64,000 nt of DNA from Cognatundibacterium rivi (GTDB taxonomy: Bacteria > Pseudomonadota > Gammaproteobacteria > Burkholderiales > Burkholderiaceae_D). Where the stretch lies: positions 62,001 to 126,000 of the forward strand of contig NZ_JAGSPK010000005.1 of NCBI RefSeq assembly GCF_018139565.1, in the 5' to 3' direction. Shown one piece after another: positions 29,311-38,290 of this stretch. The notes below the pieces were generated by a model, which saw only the letters and a list, made by a program, of their open reading frames with translations, searched no databases and had not been told where the DNA came from. The translations under genes were made by a program, and so were the position numbers. Position 1 is the first letter of the stretch. The number at the start of each line of letters is the position of its first letter.

Positions 29311-29318
29311 ATTATAAT
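29311..29318. promoter_or_regulatory. Shared palindromic -10 (ATTATAAT) between hrpA and argA
   Basis: ATTATAAT is self-complementary, so TATAAT is present on both strands. On the plus strand it predicts a start exactly at the A of the argA ATG (29325); on the minus strand it predicts a start near 29304, four bases before the hrpA ATG (29300). Neither gene has a Shine-Dalgarno sequence. The -35 matches are weak on both strands. Confidence 0.45.
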
Positions 29319-29324
29319 CTGCGG

Positions 29325-30635
29325 ATGGAAAATCCTGTTCAATTCGTTCAATGGCTGCGCTCAGTCGCACCTTATATTCACGCCTTTCGTGGCAAAACCT
29401 TTGTGGTCGCCTTTCCCGGCGAACTGGTCATGGCAGGTGCGCTGCCGGTGCTGGCACAGGATTTGTCTTTATTGCATGCACTTGGCATCAAAATTGTCAT
29501 CGTCCACGGCTCACGTCCGCAGGTCGCTGAACAACTCGCCCTGCGTAATGTAGAGGGTCGTTTTCACAATGGCATCCGGATTACCGATATCGCCGCACTC
29601 GAATGTTCGAAAGAAGCGGCCGGTGAATTACGTCTTGATATCGAAGCGGCATTCAGCCAGGGCTTGCCTAACACCCCGATGGCTCATGCTGCGATACGTT
29701 TGATTTCCGGCAATTTCGTCACCGCCAAGCCAATCGGCATTGTCGATGGCATCGATTTCGGTCTGACCGGCACCACGCGGAAAGTCGCTTACGACACCAT
29801 AGGCCGTATTCTGGATGGTGGCAGCCTGGTCTTGCTGGGGCCACTCGGTTTTTCGCCGACGGGTGAGGCATTCAACCTGACGATGGAAGATGTTGCCGTC
29901 TCCACCGCGAGCGCCCTGCGCGCCGATAAGCTGATTTTTATTTCAGAGACACCGATGATGATCGATCGCGAAGGCGATGAAATCCGCGAGCTTTCCTTCA
30001 TTCAGGCAGAAAAAGAACTGGCAGCGAATTATCTGCCACCCGATTCTGCTTTTTATCTGGAACATGCAGTCAAAGCCTCGCGCGGCGGTGTGCCGCGTAT
30101 TCATATCGTGCCGTATGAAATGGACGGTTCCGCGTTGCTGGAATTGTTTACGCATGATGGCGTCGGTACGATGGTTTCGTCAGAAAATCTCGAAAGCCTG
30201 CGTGAAGCGACGATCGAGGATGTTGGCGGCATTATTAAACTGATCGAACCACTGGAAGCCGACGGCACGCTGGTGAAACGTGGCCGCGAACTGATAGAAC
30301 GTGAAATCAATTACTTCTCGGTGATTGAACATGATGGCGTGATCTTCGGCTGCGCCGCCCTGTATCCGTTCCCGTTTGAAAAAATGGGCGAAATGGCCTG
30401 TCTGACGGTTAACCCTGATGTGCAGAGTCAGGGCGATGGCGAACGTATTCTGAAACACATAGAAAAACGCGCACGCCGCGCCGGCTTTCATTCACTGTTT
30501 GTGCTGACAACCCGCACCGAACACTGGTTCCTGAAACGCGGCTTTGTTAAAGCGACCGTCGATGATTTACCGAAAGACCGGCAAAAAATGTACAACTGGC
30601 AGCGCAAGTCATTGGTGCTGATCAAGCAGCTCTGA
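29325..30635 (+). CDS. argA: Amino-acid N-acetyltransferase (N-acetylglutamate synthase)
   Basis: 436 aa from ATG 29325. The N-terminal amino-acid-kinase domain binds arginine (VVAFPGELVMAGALPVLAQDL; IVHGSRPQV), and the C-terminal GNAT domain makes N-acetylglutamate from glutamate and acetyl-CoA (ACLTVNPDVQSQGDGERIL is the acetyl-CoA loop). It is the first enzyme of the arginine pathway and is usually feedback-inhibited by arginine. It may be read from a leaderless or near-leaderless mRNA (see the shared -10). yggX follows about 80 bp downstream. Confidence 0.95.
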   Translation: MENPVQFVQWLRSVAPYIHAFRGKTFVVAFPGELVMAGALPVLAQDLSLLHALGIKIVIVHGSRPQVAEQLALRNVEGRFHNGIRITDIAALECSKEAAGELRLDIEAAFSQGLPNTPMAHAAIRLISGNFVTAKPIGIVDGIDFGLTGTTRKVAYDTIGRILDGGSLVLLGPLGFSPTGEAFNLTMEDVAVSTASALRADKLIFISETPMMIDREGDEIRELSFIQAEKELAANYLPPDSAFYLEHAVKASRGGVPRIHIVPYEMDGSALLELFTHDGVGTMVSSENLESLREATIEDVGGIIKLIEPLEADGTLVKRGRELIEREINYFSVIEHDGVIFGCAALYPFPFEKMGEMACLTVNPDVQSQGDGERILKHIEKRARRAGFHSLFVLTTRTEHWFLKRGFVKATVDDLPKDRQKMYNWQRKSLVLIKQL

Positions 30636-30714
30636 TCACTTGCCTTTATAATCCACGGCGATTGAATTACTGTGATGTCCGCTGTGTTTTGACGTATTAC
30701 TAAGGAGTATTACT

Positions 30715-30987
30715 ATGGCCCGTATGGTCCACTGCATCAAACTGAACAAAGAAGCTGAAGGTCTGGATTTTCCGCCATATCCGGGTGAGCTGGGTAAAAA
30801 GATCTATGAAAGCGTATCCAAAGAAGCCTGGGCTGGCTGGATGAAACATCAGACCATGCTGGTCAATGAAAACCGCCTGAACCTTGCCGACACCCGCGCC
30901 CGCAAATATCTGGCGACGCAGATGGAAAAACATTTCTTTGGTGACGGTGCCGACGCCGCTGCCGGTTACGTACCGCCAACAGAATAA
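30715..30987 (+). CDS. yggX: Fe(2+)-trafficking / oxidative damage protection protein YggX
   Basis: 90 aa, full length. The family start [21 protein letters not shown] has the conserved Cys, followed by [17 protein letters not shown] and [16 protein letters not shown] lies 7-8 bp before the ATG. YggX protects iron-sulfur clusters and is linked to labile iron handling. It is followed by a strong terminator. Confidence 0.96.
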   Translation: MARMVHCIKLNKEAEGLDFPPYPGELGKKIYESVSKEAWAGWMKHQTMLVNENRLNLADTRARKYLATQMEKHFFGDGADAAAGYVPPTE

Positions 30988-31003
30988 TCAGATTTATCTT
31001 TTT

Positions 31004-31032
31004 AAAAAAGCCCGCAGCCTGCGGGCTTTTTT
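31004..31032 (+). terminator. Terminator after yggX
   Basis: AAAAAAGCCCGCAG-CC-TGCGGGCTTTTTT: an A-tract, GC-rich stem and T-tract. Confidence 0.93.
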
Positions 31033-31252
31033 CTTGGCAACATGTCAAAAAATCGCAAACCAGAGCATCCGGATAACGGCATATTCTCATCCTCAGAAAG
31101 CCATCGTTATTTAAAACGTCAGTTTTTGCTGTTTTTATGAAAAACCCGTGTGTTTTTTGTGTTTTCTTAAGAATTTGTTCAGAAATGCCATATATGCTGA
31201 ACGTTCTCAATGACATTTCTATTCCAAGATGCACCTCACCCTGGGTTCAACG

Positions 31253-32518
31253 ATGAACATCTACAAAAAACGGGCAGCACTCAGGATAGGACTAGTCAGC
31301 CTGCTGCTGGCGATACTTGGCAGCCCTCTGGCCTGGCTGATCTCACGCGAAAATGCCGAAGAAGAAGTCGTTTCGTTTGCCATCGAAGAAAGTCGCCGTC
31401 CACTGGCGTTTCTGAACGACGCAAGTAAGTCTGCTACCGATAACGCCAGGCAAGCACAACATGGCGCCAACATTCTGACCAGCGGCATATTCGATATTGC
31501 CGAAGTCTACGATGCGCAAGGCAAAAAATTGGCTGAACAAATGACGCCGACCGGAAGTCTGGTTGAAAACCAGTTGCCACATCATGCACGCCCCGACTAT
31601 CAGGATACGCACTACGAAAATAATGCGATCAGTCTGGAAGGAGACAAAAGAACGGCCATCCGTGTGTTCGTTCCACTGTTTGATAAGCAAAAGAAACTGA
31701 GCGGCTATTTTGAAGGTGTGCGCGTGATACCCGAATGGCAAATGCAGCAAATTTCTGCCGATGCCAGTATCGCTGCGCTGATGGTGGCGATTGCGTCTTT
31801 ACTGTGTGGGATGACGATTTATCCGGTGGTCACCTACCTCGCAAAAGAGAACGAACGCAAAACACTGCAGATTTATGAATCGCACATTTCGATGATGGAA
31901 GCACTCGGGCGCGCCATCGCCAAACGCGATTCAGATACCGGCGCACACAATTATCGTGTCGCCTGGATGGCAGCGCTGATGGGCGAGAAACGTGGCTTGA
32001 GCGGCGAACACATGCAAGGACTGATCATCGGTAGTTTTTTGCACGATGTCGGCAAAATTGGTATTCCGGATGCGATTCTGTTAAAGCCGGGAAAACATAC
32101 GCCGGAAGAAATGCAGATGATGCGTACCCATGTTGAGCATGGCGAACAGATCGTCAAAGGCGCGGGCTGGTTGCCCAGCGTTGCCGCCGTGGTCGCAGCC
32201 CACCATGAAAAATGGGATGGCCAGGGCTATCCACGAGGGCTACAGGGTGAAGCCATTCCTTTGGAAGCCAGGATATTTGCGATTGTGGATGTATTTGATG
32301 CTTTGTGCTCAAAGCGTCCATACAAAGAACCGTTCAGCTACGAGCAAGCGATCGCGATTTTACGAGAAGGCGCAGGCAGCCATTTTGACCCGGATCTGCT
32401 GGCACAATTTCTGGAGATCGCCAGTTCTGTCTACGACAAGATCTCGTCCATGAACGAAGAGCAAATACATGCATTACTCAGAGAGACCATGACTCGCCAC
32501 TTCGTCATCCCCGCGTGA
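31253..32518 (+). CDS. Membrane-anchored HD-GYP domain phosphodiesterase
   Basis: About 421 aa from ATG 31253 (an ATG at 31229 adds eight residues; neither has a clear Shine-Dalgarno sequence). Two membrane segments (near residues 10-30 and 180-200) flank a periplasmic region of about 150 residues that may be a sensor. The cytoplasmic HD-GYP domain contains FLHDVGKIGIPD (HD) and HHEKWDGQGYP (GYP) with all expected metal ligands, so it is probably an active cyclic-di-GMP phosphodiesterase. It stands alone between yggX and the lipoprotein gene. Confidence 0.92.
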   Translation: MNIYKKRAALRIGLVSLLLAILGSPLAWLISRENAEEEVVSFAIEESRRPLAFLNDASKSATDNARQAQHGANILTSGIFDIAEVYDAQGKKLAEQMTPTGSLVENQLPHHARPDYQDTHYENNAISLEGDKRTAIRVFVPLFDKQKKLSGYFEGVRVIPEWQMQQISADASIAALMVAIASLLCGMTIYPVVTYLAKENERKTLQIYESHISMMEALGRAIAKRDSDTGAHNYRVAWMAALMGEKRGLSGEHMQGLIIGSFLHDVGKIGIPDAILLKPGKHTPEEMQMMRTHVEHGEQIVKGAGWLPSVAAVVAAHHEKWDGQGYPRGLQGEAIPLEARIFAIVDVFDALCSKRPYKEPFSYEQAIAILREGAGSHFDPDLLAQFLEIASSVYDKISSMNEEQIHALLRETMTRHFVIPA

Positions 32519-32723
32519 GCATTGTCGCTACTTGTATTGCAACAAGCAGCAAAACAGGAAACTGCGTCATAGATGCTATATCGGCAACGTGGTGCCAGAA
32601 CTCTGCTTAATTTTCCCAATCCTGTGAGTGTCGTATCAGTGCAACCTCCGCCAGCATTTCACTGTCAGCACAATCGAGAATGCTAAGATATTAAGCACAA
32701 TTTGTTCTGACAAGGTTGACATC

Positions 32724-34529
32724 ATGAACCGGACTATCCTCACCGCACTCAGCCGCTTGTTCAGCATTTTCATTTTACTGGCACTCGTTTCCTGTGGATC
32801 AGGCGACACCTCTGCAAATAAAGAAACGGTCGCACCAGTTGCCAGCATTCGTGCCACCACGGCAGGCGGTGCTGCCAGCGACACAATCTATGTTTTACCC
32901 GAAACAGGCTGGTACTGGAACCCGGCGGAAGGCGGTCGTGGCTTTGCGATTGAACGTCAGGGGGACAAGATATTTTTGTCTGGCTTTCTGTACGAAAGCA
33001 ATGGTCATCCGACCTGGTATGTCACCACACTGGAAATGCAGTCGAACAAACAATTTATAGGATCGCTGGCGCGTTTTGCCGGTGGCCAGAGTCTGACTGG
33101 TGACTATAAAGGCGCGACGCAGAGTCAGGTTGGTTATGCACTGCTCTCGTTTACATCCGCGACTGAAGGTACGCTGTACGTCACGCCGGATACCGGCGAA
33201 AACGCGATTACGGTCAAACTGCAGCGGTTTCCGATTTCCACTCCGGCGCCGTTTCAGGCTTCAGCCGCCAGTTTTCAAAACGGCTGGTGGTGGAGCGACA
33301 AAGAAGGTGGACGCGGCTATTTTATTGAAGTACAGGGCAATCAGGCCTTTATCGGCAGCTTCATGTACGACAGCGCTGGCGAACCAACCTGGTACGTCAG
33401 CTCCGCCACCTTATCCGCACCGAACAAGCTTAGCGGATCACTACAGGAATACGCTGGCGGTCAGACCTTGATCGGCGGCTACAAATCAGCGGCACTAAAA
33501 GCCAATGCAGGTGATATGAGTTTCAACTTCACCGCCGCCGACGCCGCGACGATGACACTGCCGAACGGGAAAGCTGTACAACTCAGCCGTTTTGGATTCA
33601 GCACCTCGACCAGTTCTACGCCGCCGTCAAACAGCTGTACCGCTCCACAGATACTGCAAAATGGCAGTTGCGTTACTCCTGCTGCATCAGCCCCAGTTCG
33701 GCCGGTATTGTATTTTGATATAGCACCAGTTCCGAGCGGAAATTATTACAGCGTTCTACTCTGTTATTCAGGCTCATACGGCTGCGACACACTGGTCGAT
33801 TCTATTTTTGTCAGCAACGAAGAATTACAAGACCCGGATACCGCCGAAGCTTTAATTTATGCAAAAAGCGTCGCCGAGGAATTCCGGCAAATCATCGACC
33901 GGCTGTGGCGTGCAAAAACCTATCCCAGCCGTTCTGCGCTGGCCACAGCGTTCCGTACTGCTATCGAAAATAATCTGGCAAATCAAGGAAAAACTGCCGT
34001 CAACGATGCGACCAACTATCTGATCACTGCAGGCTATCCGGCAGCATCCACGACAGCGCCGGTCACACCGACCTGTTATGCGCCGCAAGTGCCGCAAAAT
34101 GGTATTTGTGTCACGCCACCAGTACCCGTCACGTGCAAAGCACCGCAGATACTCTCTAACGGTTCCTGCGTCACGCCTTTGCCTTTGGATGTGAAACCAA
34201 TATACGGTGCCTACGGCATCGCTACGCCCCAAAGCCATAAACAGTTTTCAGATGTCATCTGTGATAGCTGGCAAGTCATCGGCGCGCCGGTTGTGCTGAG
34301 TACCTGTACAACAAAATCGGGATACTGGGGCTACGAAGTTATCGAAAACCGCAGTGCCACAAGAGCCAGAATTTGCTACAAAGCCTATTTTCACAGCGGC
34401 GCAGCACCGGATAAAGGCTGTTATTCATATATGAAATCGATGGAAATAATGACGCCATATTGCACTGACTGCGCCAGCAGAAAAGGGGGAGCCCGGCAAA
34501 TAGACTTAATCGAATTCACACCGCAGTAA
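32724..34529 (+). CDS. Modular lipoprotein with two Trp-rich repeats and three Cys-pair linkers
   Basis: Start at ATG 32724 (601 aa); the signal ends in the lipobox LALVSC-G, so it is a lipoprotein. Two copies of a module of about 110-120 residues begin TGWYWNPAEGGRGFAIE and NGWWWSDKEGGRGYFIE and share PTWYV and YAGGQ/FAGGQ. Three short units of the form C-x-A-P-Q-x3-N-G-x-C-V-T-P follow, acting like disulfide-stapled linkers. They enclose a middle domain with YSVLLCYSGSYGCDTL and precede a Cys-rich C-terminal domain of about 115 residues. The Trp-rich modules occur in other betaproteobacterial secreted proteins, but I know no function. It is followed by repeat copy B. Confidence 0.8.
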   Translation: MNRTILTALSRLFSIFILLALVSCGSGDTSANKETVAPVASIRATTAGGAASDTIYVLPETGWYWNPAEGGRGFAIERQGDKIFLSGFLYESNGHPTWYVTTLEMQSNKQFIGSLARFAGGQSLTGDYKGATQSQVGYALLSFTSATEGTLYVTPDTGENAITVKLQRFPISTPAPFQASAASFQNGWWWSDKEGGRGYFIEVQGNQAFIGSFMYDSAGEPTWYVSSATLSAPNKLSGSLQEYAGGQTLIGGYKSAALKANAGDMSFNFTAADAATMTLPNGKAVQLSRFGFSTSTSSTPPSNSCTAPQILQNGSCVTPAASAPVRPVLYFDIAPVPSGNYYSVLLCYSGSYGCDTLVDSIFVSNEELQDPDTAEALIYAKSVAEEFRQIIDRLWRAKTYPSRSALATAFRTAIENNLANQGKTAVNDATNYLITAGYPAASTTAPVTPTCYAPQVPQNGICVTPPVPVTCKAPQILSNGSCVTPLPLDVKPIYGAYGIATPQSHKQFSDVICDSWQVIGAPVVLSTCTTKSGYWGYEVIENRSATRARICYKAYFHSGAAPDKGCYSYMKSMEIMTPYCTDCASRKGGARQIDLIEFTPQ

Positions 34530-34588
34530 CATGATCTGCCGGACTTCATGCCTGCTGCATGCCAAAAGGATGCCTGAGAGCATAAAAT

Positions 34589-34666
34589 ATACTCCCCCCA
34601 GTATATAAAACAGCCCTTTATTTATAAGGAGATGAAGGTGGTTTTATTAAATCAGTGGGGGAGTAT
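34589..34666. repeat. 78-bp palindromic repeat, copy B
   Basis: The left arm ATACTCCCCCCA and right arm TGGGGGAGTAT are inverted; inner arms AAAAC and GTTTT are also inverted. The left end reads ATACTCCCCCCAGTAT, the same as copy A. It is exactly the same length as copy C (60224-60301). A separate hairpin (AAAAATGGCTGTC / GACAGCCATTTTT, 34670-34697) follows and probably terminates one or both of the convergent genes. Confidence 0.75.
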
Positions 34667-34669
34667 GCA

Positions 34670-34698
34670 AAAATGGCTGTCAATGACAGCCATTTTTT
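34670..34698. terminator. Bidirectional terminator between the lipoprotein gene and rpiA
   Basis: AAAAATGGCTGTC-AAT-GACAGCCATTTTT, a near-perfect stem with A- and T-tracts on opposite sides, lying between two convergent genes. Confidence 0.8.
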
Positions 34699-34736
34699 AT
34701 GTCTGCTGAACGCCGACAAATCAGCGCATGACAAGC

Positions 34737-35408
34737 TCAGAATTTCAGCGTCTTTACGCCTTCTGCTGTTCCCAGCAGGCAGACATTTGCACCTTGCTGC
34801 GCGAACAAACCGACGGTCACGACGCCCACGATATTGTTGATCGTCGCTTCCAGTGCTACCGGATCAGCGATTTGCAGGTCGTACACATCGAGGATCATAT
34901 TGCCGTTATCCGTCAACAAAGGTTTGCCGTCTTTCAGACGCAAACGCGCCTCGCCACCCAGCGCATTGAGCTTACGCGTCACCACCGCATGCGACATCGG
35001 AATCACCTCCACTGGCAACGGAAACTTACCCAGTTGATCAACGAGTTTAGAGCCATCGGCGATACAGACAAATTGATCAGCCACGGAAGCGACAATTTTT
35101 TCACGGGTCAGCGCAGCACCACCGCCTTTAATCATCGCGCCTTGTGGCGTGATCTCGTCGGCACCGTCGATATATACGGGCATCGATGTCACCTCATTCA
35201 GATCGAGCACAGTAATGCCGTGATCGCGCAGGCGTTGTGCAGTCGCTTCCGACGAAGCAACCGCCGCCTTGATTTTATGCTTCATCTTGGCCAGTTCGTC
35301 GATAAAGAAATTGGCGGTCGAGCCTGTGCCGACGCCGACAATCTCATTTTCAACAACATAAGCAATCGCCGCCTGAGCAACAGCGCGTTTCAATTCATCC
35401 TGAGTCAT
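34737..35408 (-). CDS. rpiA: Ribose-5-phosphate isomerase A
   Basis: Start at ATG 35406-35408 ([10 protein letters not shown]), with TTGGAAA upstream; 223 aa, the usual length. Motifs: [23 protein letters not shown] (catalytic Asp/Glu), [13 protein letters not shown] (catalytic Glu/Lys region). It interconverts ribulose-5-phosphate and ribose-5-phosphate in the pentose phosphate pathway. Confidence 0.96.
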   Translation of the reverse strand: MTQDELKRAVAQAAIAYVVENEIVGVGTGSTANFFIDELAKMKHKIKAAVASSEATAQRLRDHGITVLDLNEVTSMPVYIDGADEITPQGAMIKGGGAALTREKIVASVADQFVCIADGSKLVDQLGKFPLPVEVIPMSHAVVTRKLNALGGEARLRLKDGKPLLTDNGNMILDVYDLQIADPVALEATINNIVGVVTVGLFAQQGANVCLLGTAEGVKTLKF

Positions 35409-35506
35409 GTGATTTCCAATCATGCGTGGACCTGAATAGTACAGTCCGAAAGTTCAAAAAAAATTTGCGCTATTTTACCGGACAGCAGAGCAGCACACAG
35501 TAAAGC

Positions 35507-36526
35507 TCAGACCGGCCACAACGGTGCTTCATCCATCAGCGCAATCTGCTCGCGCAATTCGAGTATGCGATCCTGCCAGTAACGCTGGCTGTTAAACCAA
35601 GGGAACGCCGCCGGAAACGCCGGATCATCCCAGCGTTGCGCCAGCCACGCCGAATAATGCAGCAGACGCAGGGTGCGCAATGCCTCAATCAGATGCAACT
35701 GGCGCGGTTCAAAGTCGAAAAAGTCTTCATAGCCAACCAGAATATCGGTCAGCTGACTCTGCATCTCGGCGCGGTTACCGGACAACAGCATCCACAAATC
35801 CTGTATGCCCGGCCCCATGCGGCTATCGTCAAAATCGACAAAATGCGGCCCAGCCTGCTCGCCAGATTCCAGCCACAACACATTCCCCATGTGGCAGTCG
35901 CCATGCAAACGCAGCATAGCCACATCGCCTGCCCGCTCGTAACAGCGCGCAATGCCATCGAGCGCCTGTTGCAATACCGAGGTGTACGCCTGCAGCAAAT
36001 CCGGCGGAATGAAATCATGCTCCAGCAACCACTGGCGCGGCGCGATACCAAAGGTGTGCTGATCAATTGCGGGTCGGTGATGATAGGTCTGCGTTGCGCC
36101 AACGGCGTGTATGCGTCCAATGAAACGCCCCAGCCATTCCAGTGTGGCGGCATCGCCGATTTCAGGTGCCCGCCCGCTCTGCCGCGGGAACAAGGCAAAA
36201 CGATAGCCGTGATACTGATGCAGACTGTCGCCAGTCGCATTCACCAGCGCCGGTACAACCGGAATCTCCTGCGCCACCAGCTCGCGCACAAACTGATGTT
36301 CCTCAAGAATCGCCGCGTCAGTCCAGCGCTGTGGCCGGTAAAACTTGGCGATCACCGGTGGCGCATCGTCCAGCGCAAGCTGATACACGCGATTTTCATA
36401 ACTGTTCAGCGCCAGCAAACGACCATCGCAATGCATGCCGCAACTATCAACAGCATCAAGCACGAGATCGGGCGTTAAGTCGGCGAAAGAAACGGCCAAA
36501 GTTTCGGGGAGAATTTGTTCTGTCAT
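35507..36526 (-). CDS. srkA: Stress response kinase SrkA (YihE/RdoA)
   Basis: Start at ATG 36524-36526 (339 aa). It belongs to the APH-like eukaryotic-type kinase fold: YENRVYQLALDDAPPVIAKFYRP gives the ATP-binding Lys, LRLHGDCHMGNVLW the catalytic loop with Asp and Asn, and HFVDFDDSRMGPGIQDLWML the DFD metal site. In E. coli SrkA counters MazF-linked death under envelope and oxidative stress. The usual downstream dsbA partner is not here. Confidence 0.92.
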   Translation of the reverse strand: MTEQILPETLAVSFADLTPDLVLDAVDSCGMHCDGRLLALNSYENRVYQLALDDAPPVIAKFYRPQRWTDAAILEEHQFVRELVAQEIPVVPALVNATGDSLHQYHGYRFALFPRQSGRAPEIGDAATLEWLGRFIGRIHAVGATQTYHHRPAIDQHTFGIAPRQWLLEHDFIPPDLLQAYTSVLQQALDGIARCYERAGDVAMLRLHGDCHMGNVLWLESGEQAGPHFVDFDDSRMGPGIQDLWMLLSGNRAEMQSQLTDILVGYEDFFDFEPRQLHLIEALRTLRLLHYSAWLAQRWDDPAFPAAFPWFNSQRYWQDRILELREQIALMDEAPLWPV

Positions 36527-36677
36527 AGCCGAATTGTACGTGCTTATCCGGCGTCCGCTTTGATTTACGTACCTCTGAGAACGATTTAATTCCACGGAAA
36601 AACGCAGAATACCCCTGCACAGCCTGACGACAAAGCGCTACACTTCCGGTATTTTCATCACACCAACAGGTAACACC

Positions 36678-37379
36678 ATGCATCTCGACGAACCGCTCAG
36701 CGACAAAGAATTCAATGAACTCGATAAATTTCTCATGTCCGATAAGGTAGGCGATGAAGGTATGACGATGGACGCCCTGCACGGCTATCTGACAGCGATT
36801 GCATTGGGGCCTGAAATGATACCAATGGCAGAATGGCTGCCGAAAGTCTGGGGTCTGCCGGAACAGGGCGAACCTAAATTCAAAAACGAAAAAGAAATGC
36901 AGCGCATCACACAACTGATCGCGCGCTTCATGAATGAAATACAGATCACGTTTGAAGTCGCACCACAGGAATATGAACCTTTATTCTGCGTGATGGAACA
37001 AAACGGAAAAGAACTCATCGACGGCGAAACCTGGGCCTGGGGCTTCTGGGAAGGCATGCAATTACGTGAAGAAGCCTGGGAAGCCGCCTGGGAATCCGAA
37101 GAAATCGGTCCTTTGCTGCAACCTATCTATTTGCTGGGTGCGGAAGAAATCGAAGAAGAAGAAATGCGCTTCGTCGATACACCGGAAAAATGCCACGAAC
37201 TGGCGCTGACGCTGGAATCGTCGATTCCCGCGATACGCCGTTTCTGGGTGCCTTTGCGCAAATCCGGCGTGACAACCGTAAAACGCGAAGCACCGAAAGT
37301 CGGTCGCAACGACCCCTGCCCTTGTGGCAGCGGCAAAAAATATAAAGCCTGCTGCGGTGCTGAACCAACGATCCATTAA
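36678..37379 (+). CDS. YecA/UPF0149 family protein with C-terminal SEC-C zinc motif
   Basis: 233 aa. The UPF0149 region ([31 protein letters not shown]) is followed by an acidic linker (EEIEEEEM) and a SEC-C tail, [19 protein letters not shown]. The CxC...CC/H zinc ligands resemble those at the SecA C-terminus. YecA-type proteins are ribosome- and chaperone-linked in E. coli; the function of this member is not established. Confidence 0.9.
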   Translation: MHLDEPLSDKEFNELDKFLMSDKVGDEGMTMDALHGYLTAIALGPEMIPMAEWLPKVWGLPEQGEPKFKNEKEMQRITQLIARFMNEIQITFEVAPQEYEPLFCVMEQNGKELIDGETWAWGFWEGMQLREEAWEAAWESEEIGPLLQPIYLLGAEEIEEEEMRFVDTPEKCHELALTLESSIPAIRRFWVPLRKSGVTTVKREAPKVGRNDPCPCGSGKKYKACCGAEPTIH

Positions 37380-37404
37380 TTCAGGTTCACGATAGCAAGC
37401 AGCA

Positions 37405-37450
37405 ATCAGGAAGAAAATATTGTGTGTGTTGTGTTTGTTTTCTTCCTGAT
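37405..37450. repeat. Perfect 13-bp inverted repeat with GT-rich loop
   Basis: ATCAGGAAGAAAA (37405-37417) and TTTTCTTCCTGAT (37438-37450) flank a 20-nt loop made almost only of G and T. It lies 25 bp after the YecA-family stop. There is no T-tract after the stem, so it is not a standard terminator. Confidence 0.65.
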
Positions 37451-37531
37451 GGCGACCAGACCGCCAGCCAATACTGACCCCAGCTTCACGCATAACGCAG
37501 CAACGACAAAGCAAATACCTGAAAGGCCGCC

Positions 37532-37810
37532 ATGGGCATAGAATATTCGATAGAATTTTCCTTTACGGATGCACATCGCGTCGCCAGTTTATTCGCTGCT
37601 ATCGGCGCGCTAGCCGTTGCATTGCCGACCGGCGCACGCTACGACTTTCAGTCTGAAGTCTCAGGGAGAATGCCGGATGGCACTGCAAAAATCACTGAGT
37701 CAGGTGTGATTTTTTATTCGCACGGTGGACAAGGCGAGGAATATTTGGGCAAAGTTATCGCCTCACTGGTCAGAGAATTCGGTAGCGTCAACGTCCGCAA
37801 AACCTCATAA
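37532..37810 (+). CDS. Small hypothetical protein (92 aa)
   Basis: No family recognised. CTGAAAGGCCGCC lies directly before the ATG (AAAGG about 6-8 bp upstream). The product is soluble-looking (MGIEYSIEFSFTDAH; GVIFYSHGGQGEEYLGKVIASLVREFG), with a central GARYDF. It lies between the SEC-C gene and the ACBP gene in the same direction. Coding is supported by the ribosome binding site and the balanced composition. Confidence 0.65.
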   Translation: MGIEYSIEFSFTDAHRVASLFAAIGALAVALPTGARYDFQSEVSGRMPDGTAKITESGVIFYSHGGQGEEYLGKVIASLVREFGSVNVRKTS

Positions 37811-37971
37811 ATTTTCACCCGCAATTCAAGCATTACTCATACGTCATTCACGCGTCACTCATGCATCGCAGCGCCTTCCTGCTGGAATAAAGCCTCTAGC
37901 AGTAATGCTGGCGAACGCATCTTCAGCATGCTATTTTTTGCGTTTTCGATGACAGACCGCCGGAGACCCTC

Positions 37972-38223
37972 ATGAGCTTGCAAGAACAATTCACCCAGGC
38001 ATTGGCAGATTCTAAAAATTTGCCAGAACGCCCTGATAATATGACGCTGTTAAAAATCTATGCTTTGTATAAACAAGGCAGCACCGGCGACGCAACTGGC
38101 GACCGTCCGGGCATGACGGACTTTGTCGGTCGCGCCAAATTTGATGCATGGGCAGGAATGAAAGGCACCACGCAAGAAGCCGCGATGCAGCAATACATTG
38201 ATCTGATTAATTCACTGAAATAA
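37972..38223 (+). CDS. Acyl-CoA-binding protein (ACBP)
   Basis: 83 aa, complete ACBP domain: LPERPDNMTLLKIYALYKQGSTGDATGDRPGM contains the conserved YxxYKQxTxGD core that binds the acyl-CoA, and KFDAWAGMKGTTQEAAMQQYI completes helices 3 and 4. CCGGAGACCCTC precedes the ATG. It buffers and carries long-chain acyl-CoA in the cytoplasm. ACBP is eukaryote-typical but scattered through proteobacteria. A terminator follows. Confidence 0.95.
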   Translation: MSLQEQFTQALADSKNLPERPDNMTLLKIYALYKQGSTGDATGDRPGMTDFVGRAKFDAWAGMKGTTQEAAMQQYIDLINSLK

Positions 38224-38242
38224 ACAAAAAATTCCAATCAAG

Positions 38243-38268
38243 AAAGCCCTGATCAGGGCTTTTTTTTC
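38243..38268 (+). terminator. Terminator after the ACBP gene
   Basis: AAAGCCCT-GATC-AGGGCTTTTTTTT; short GC stem with a T8 tail. It may also serve the convergent dehydrogenase gene. Confidence 0.88.
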
Positions 38269-38290
38269 GTGCAAATTTCAATCTTCAGCA

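Noticed and set aside
35636-36478. 280-aa plus-strand open frame over srkA
   Set aside because: Antisense to the kinase gene, which retains all catalytic motifs.
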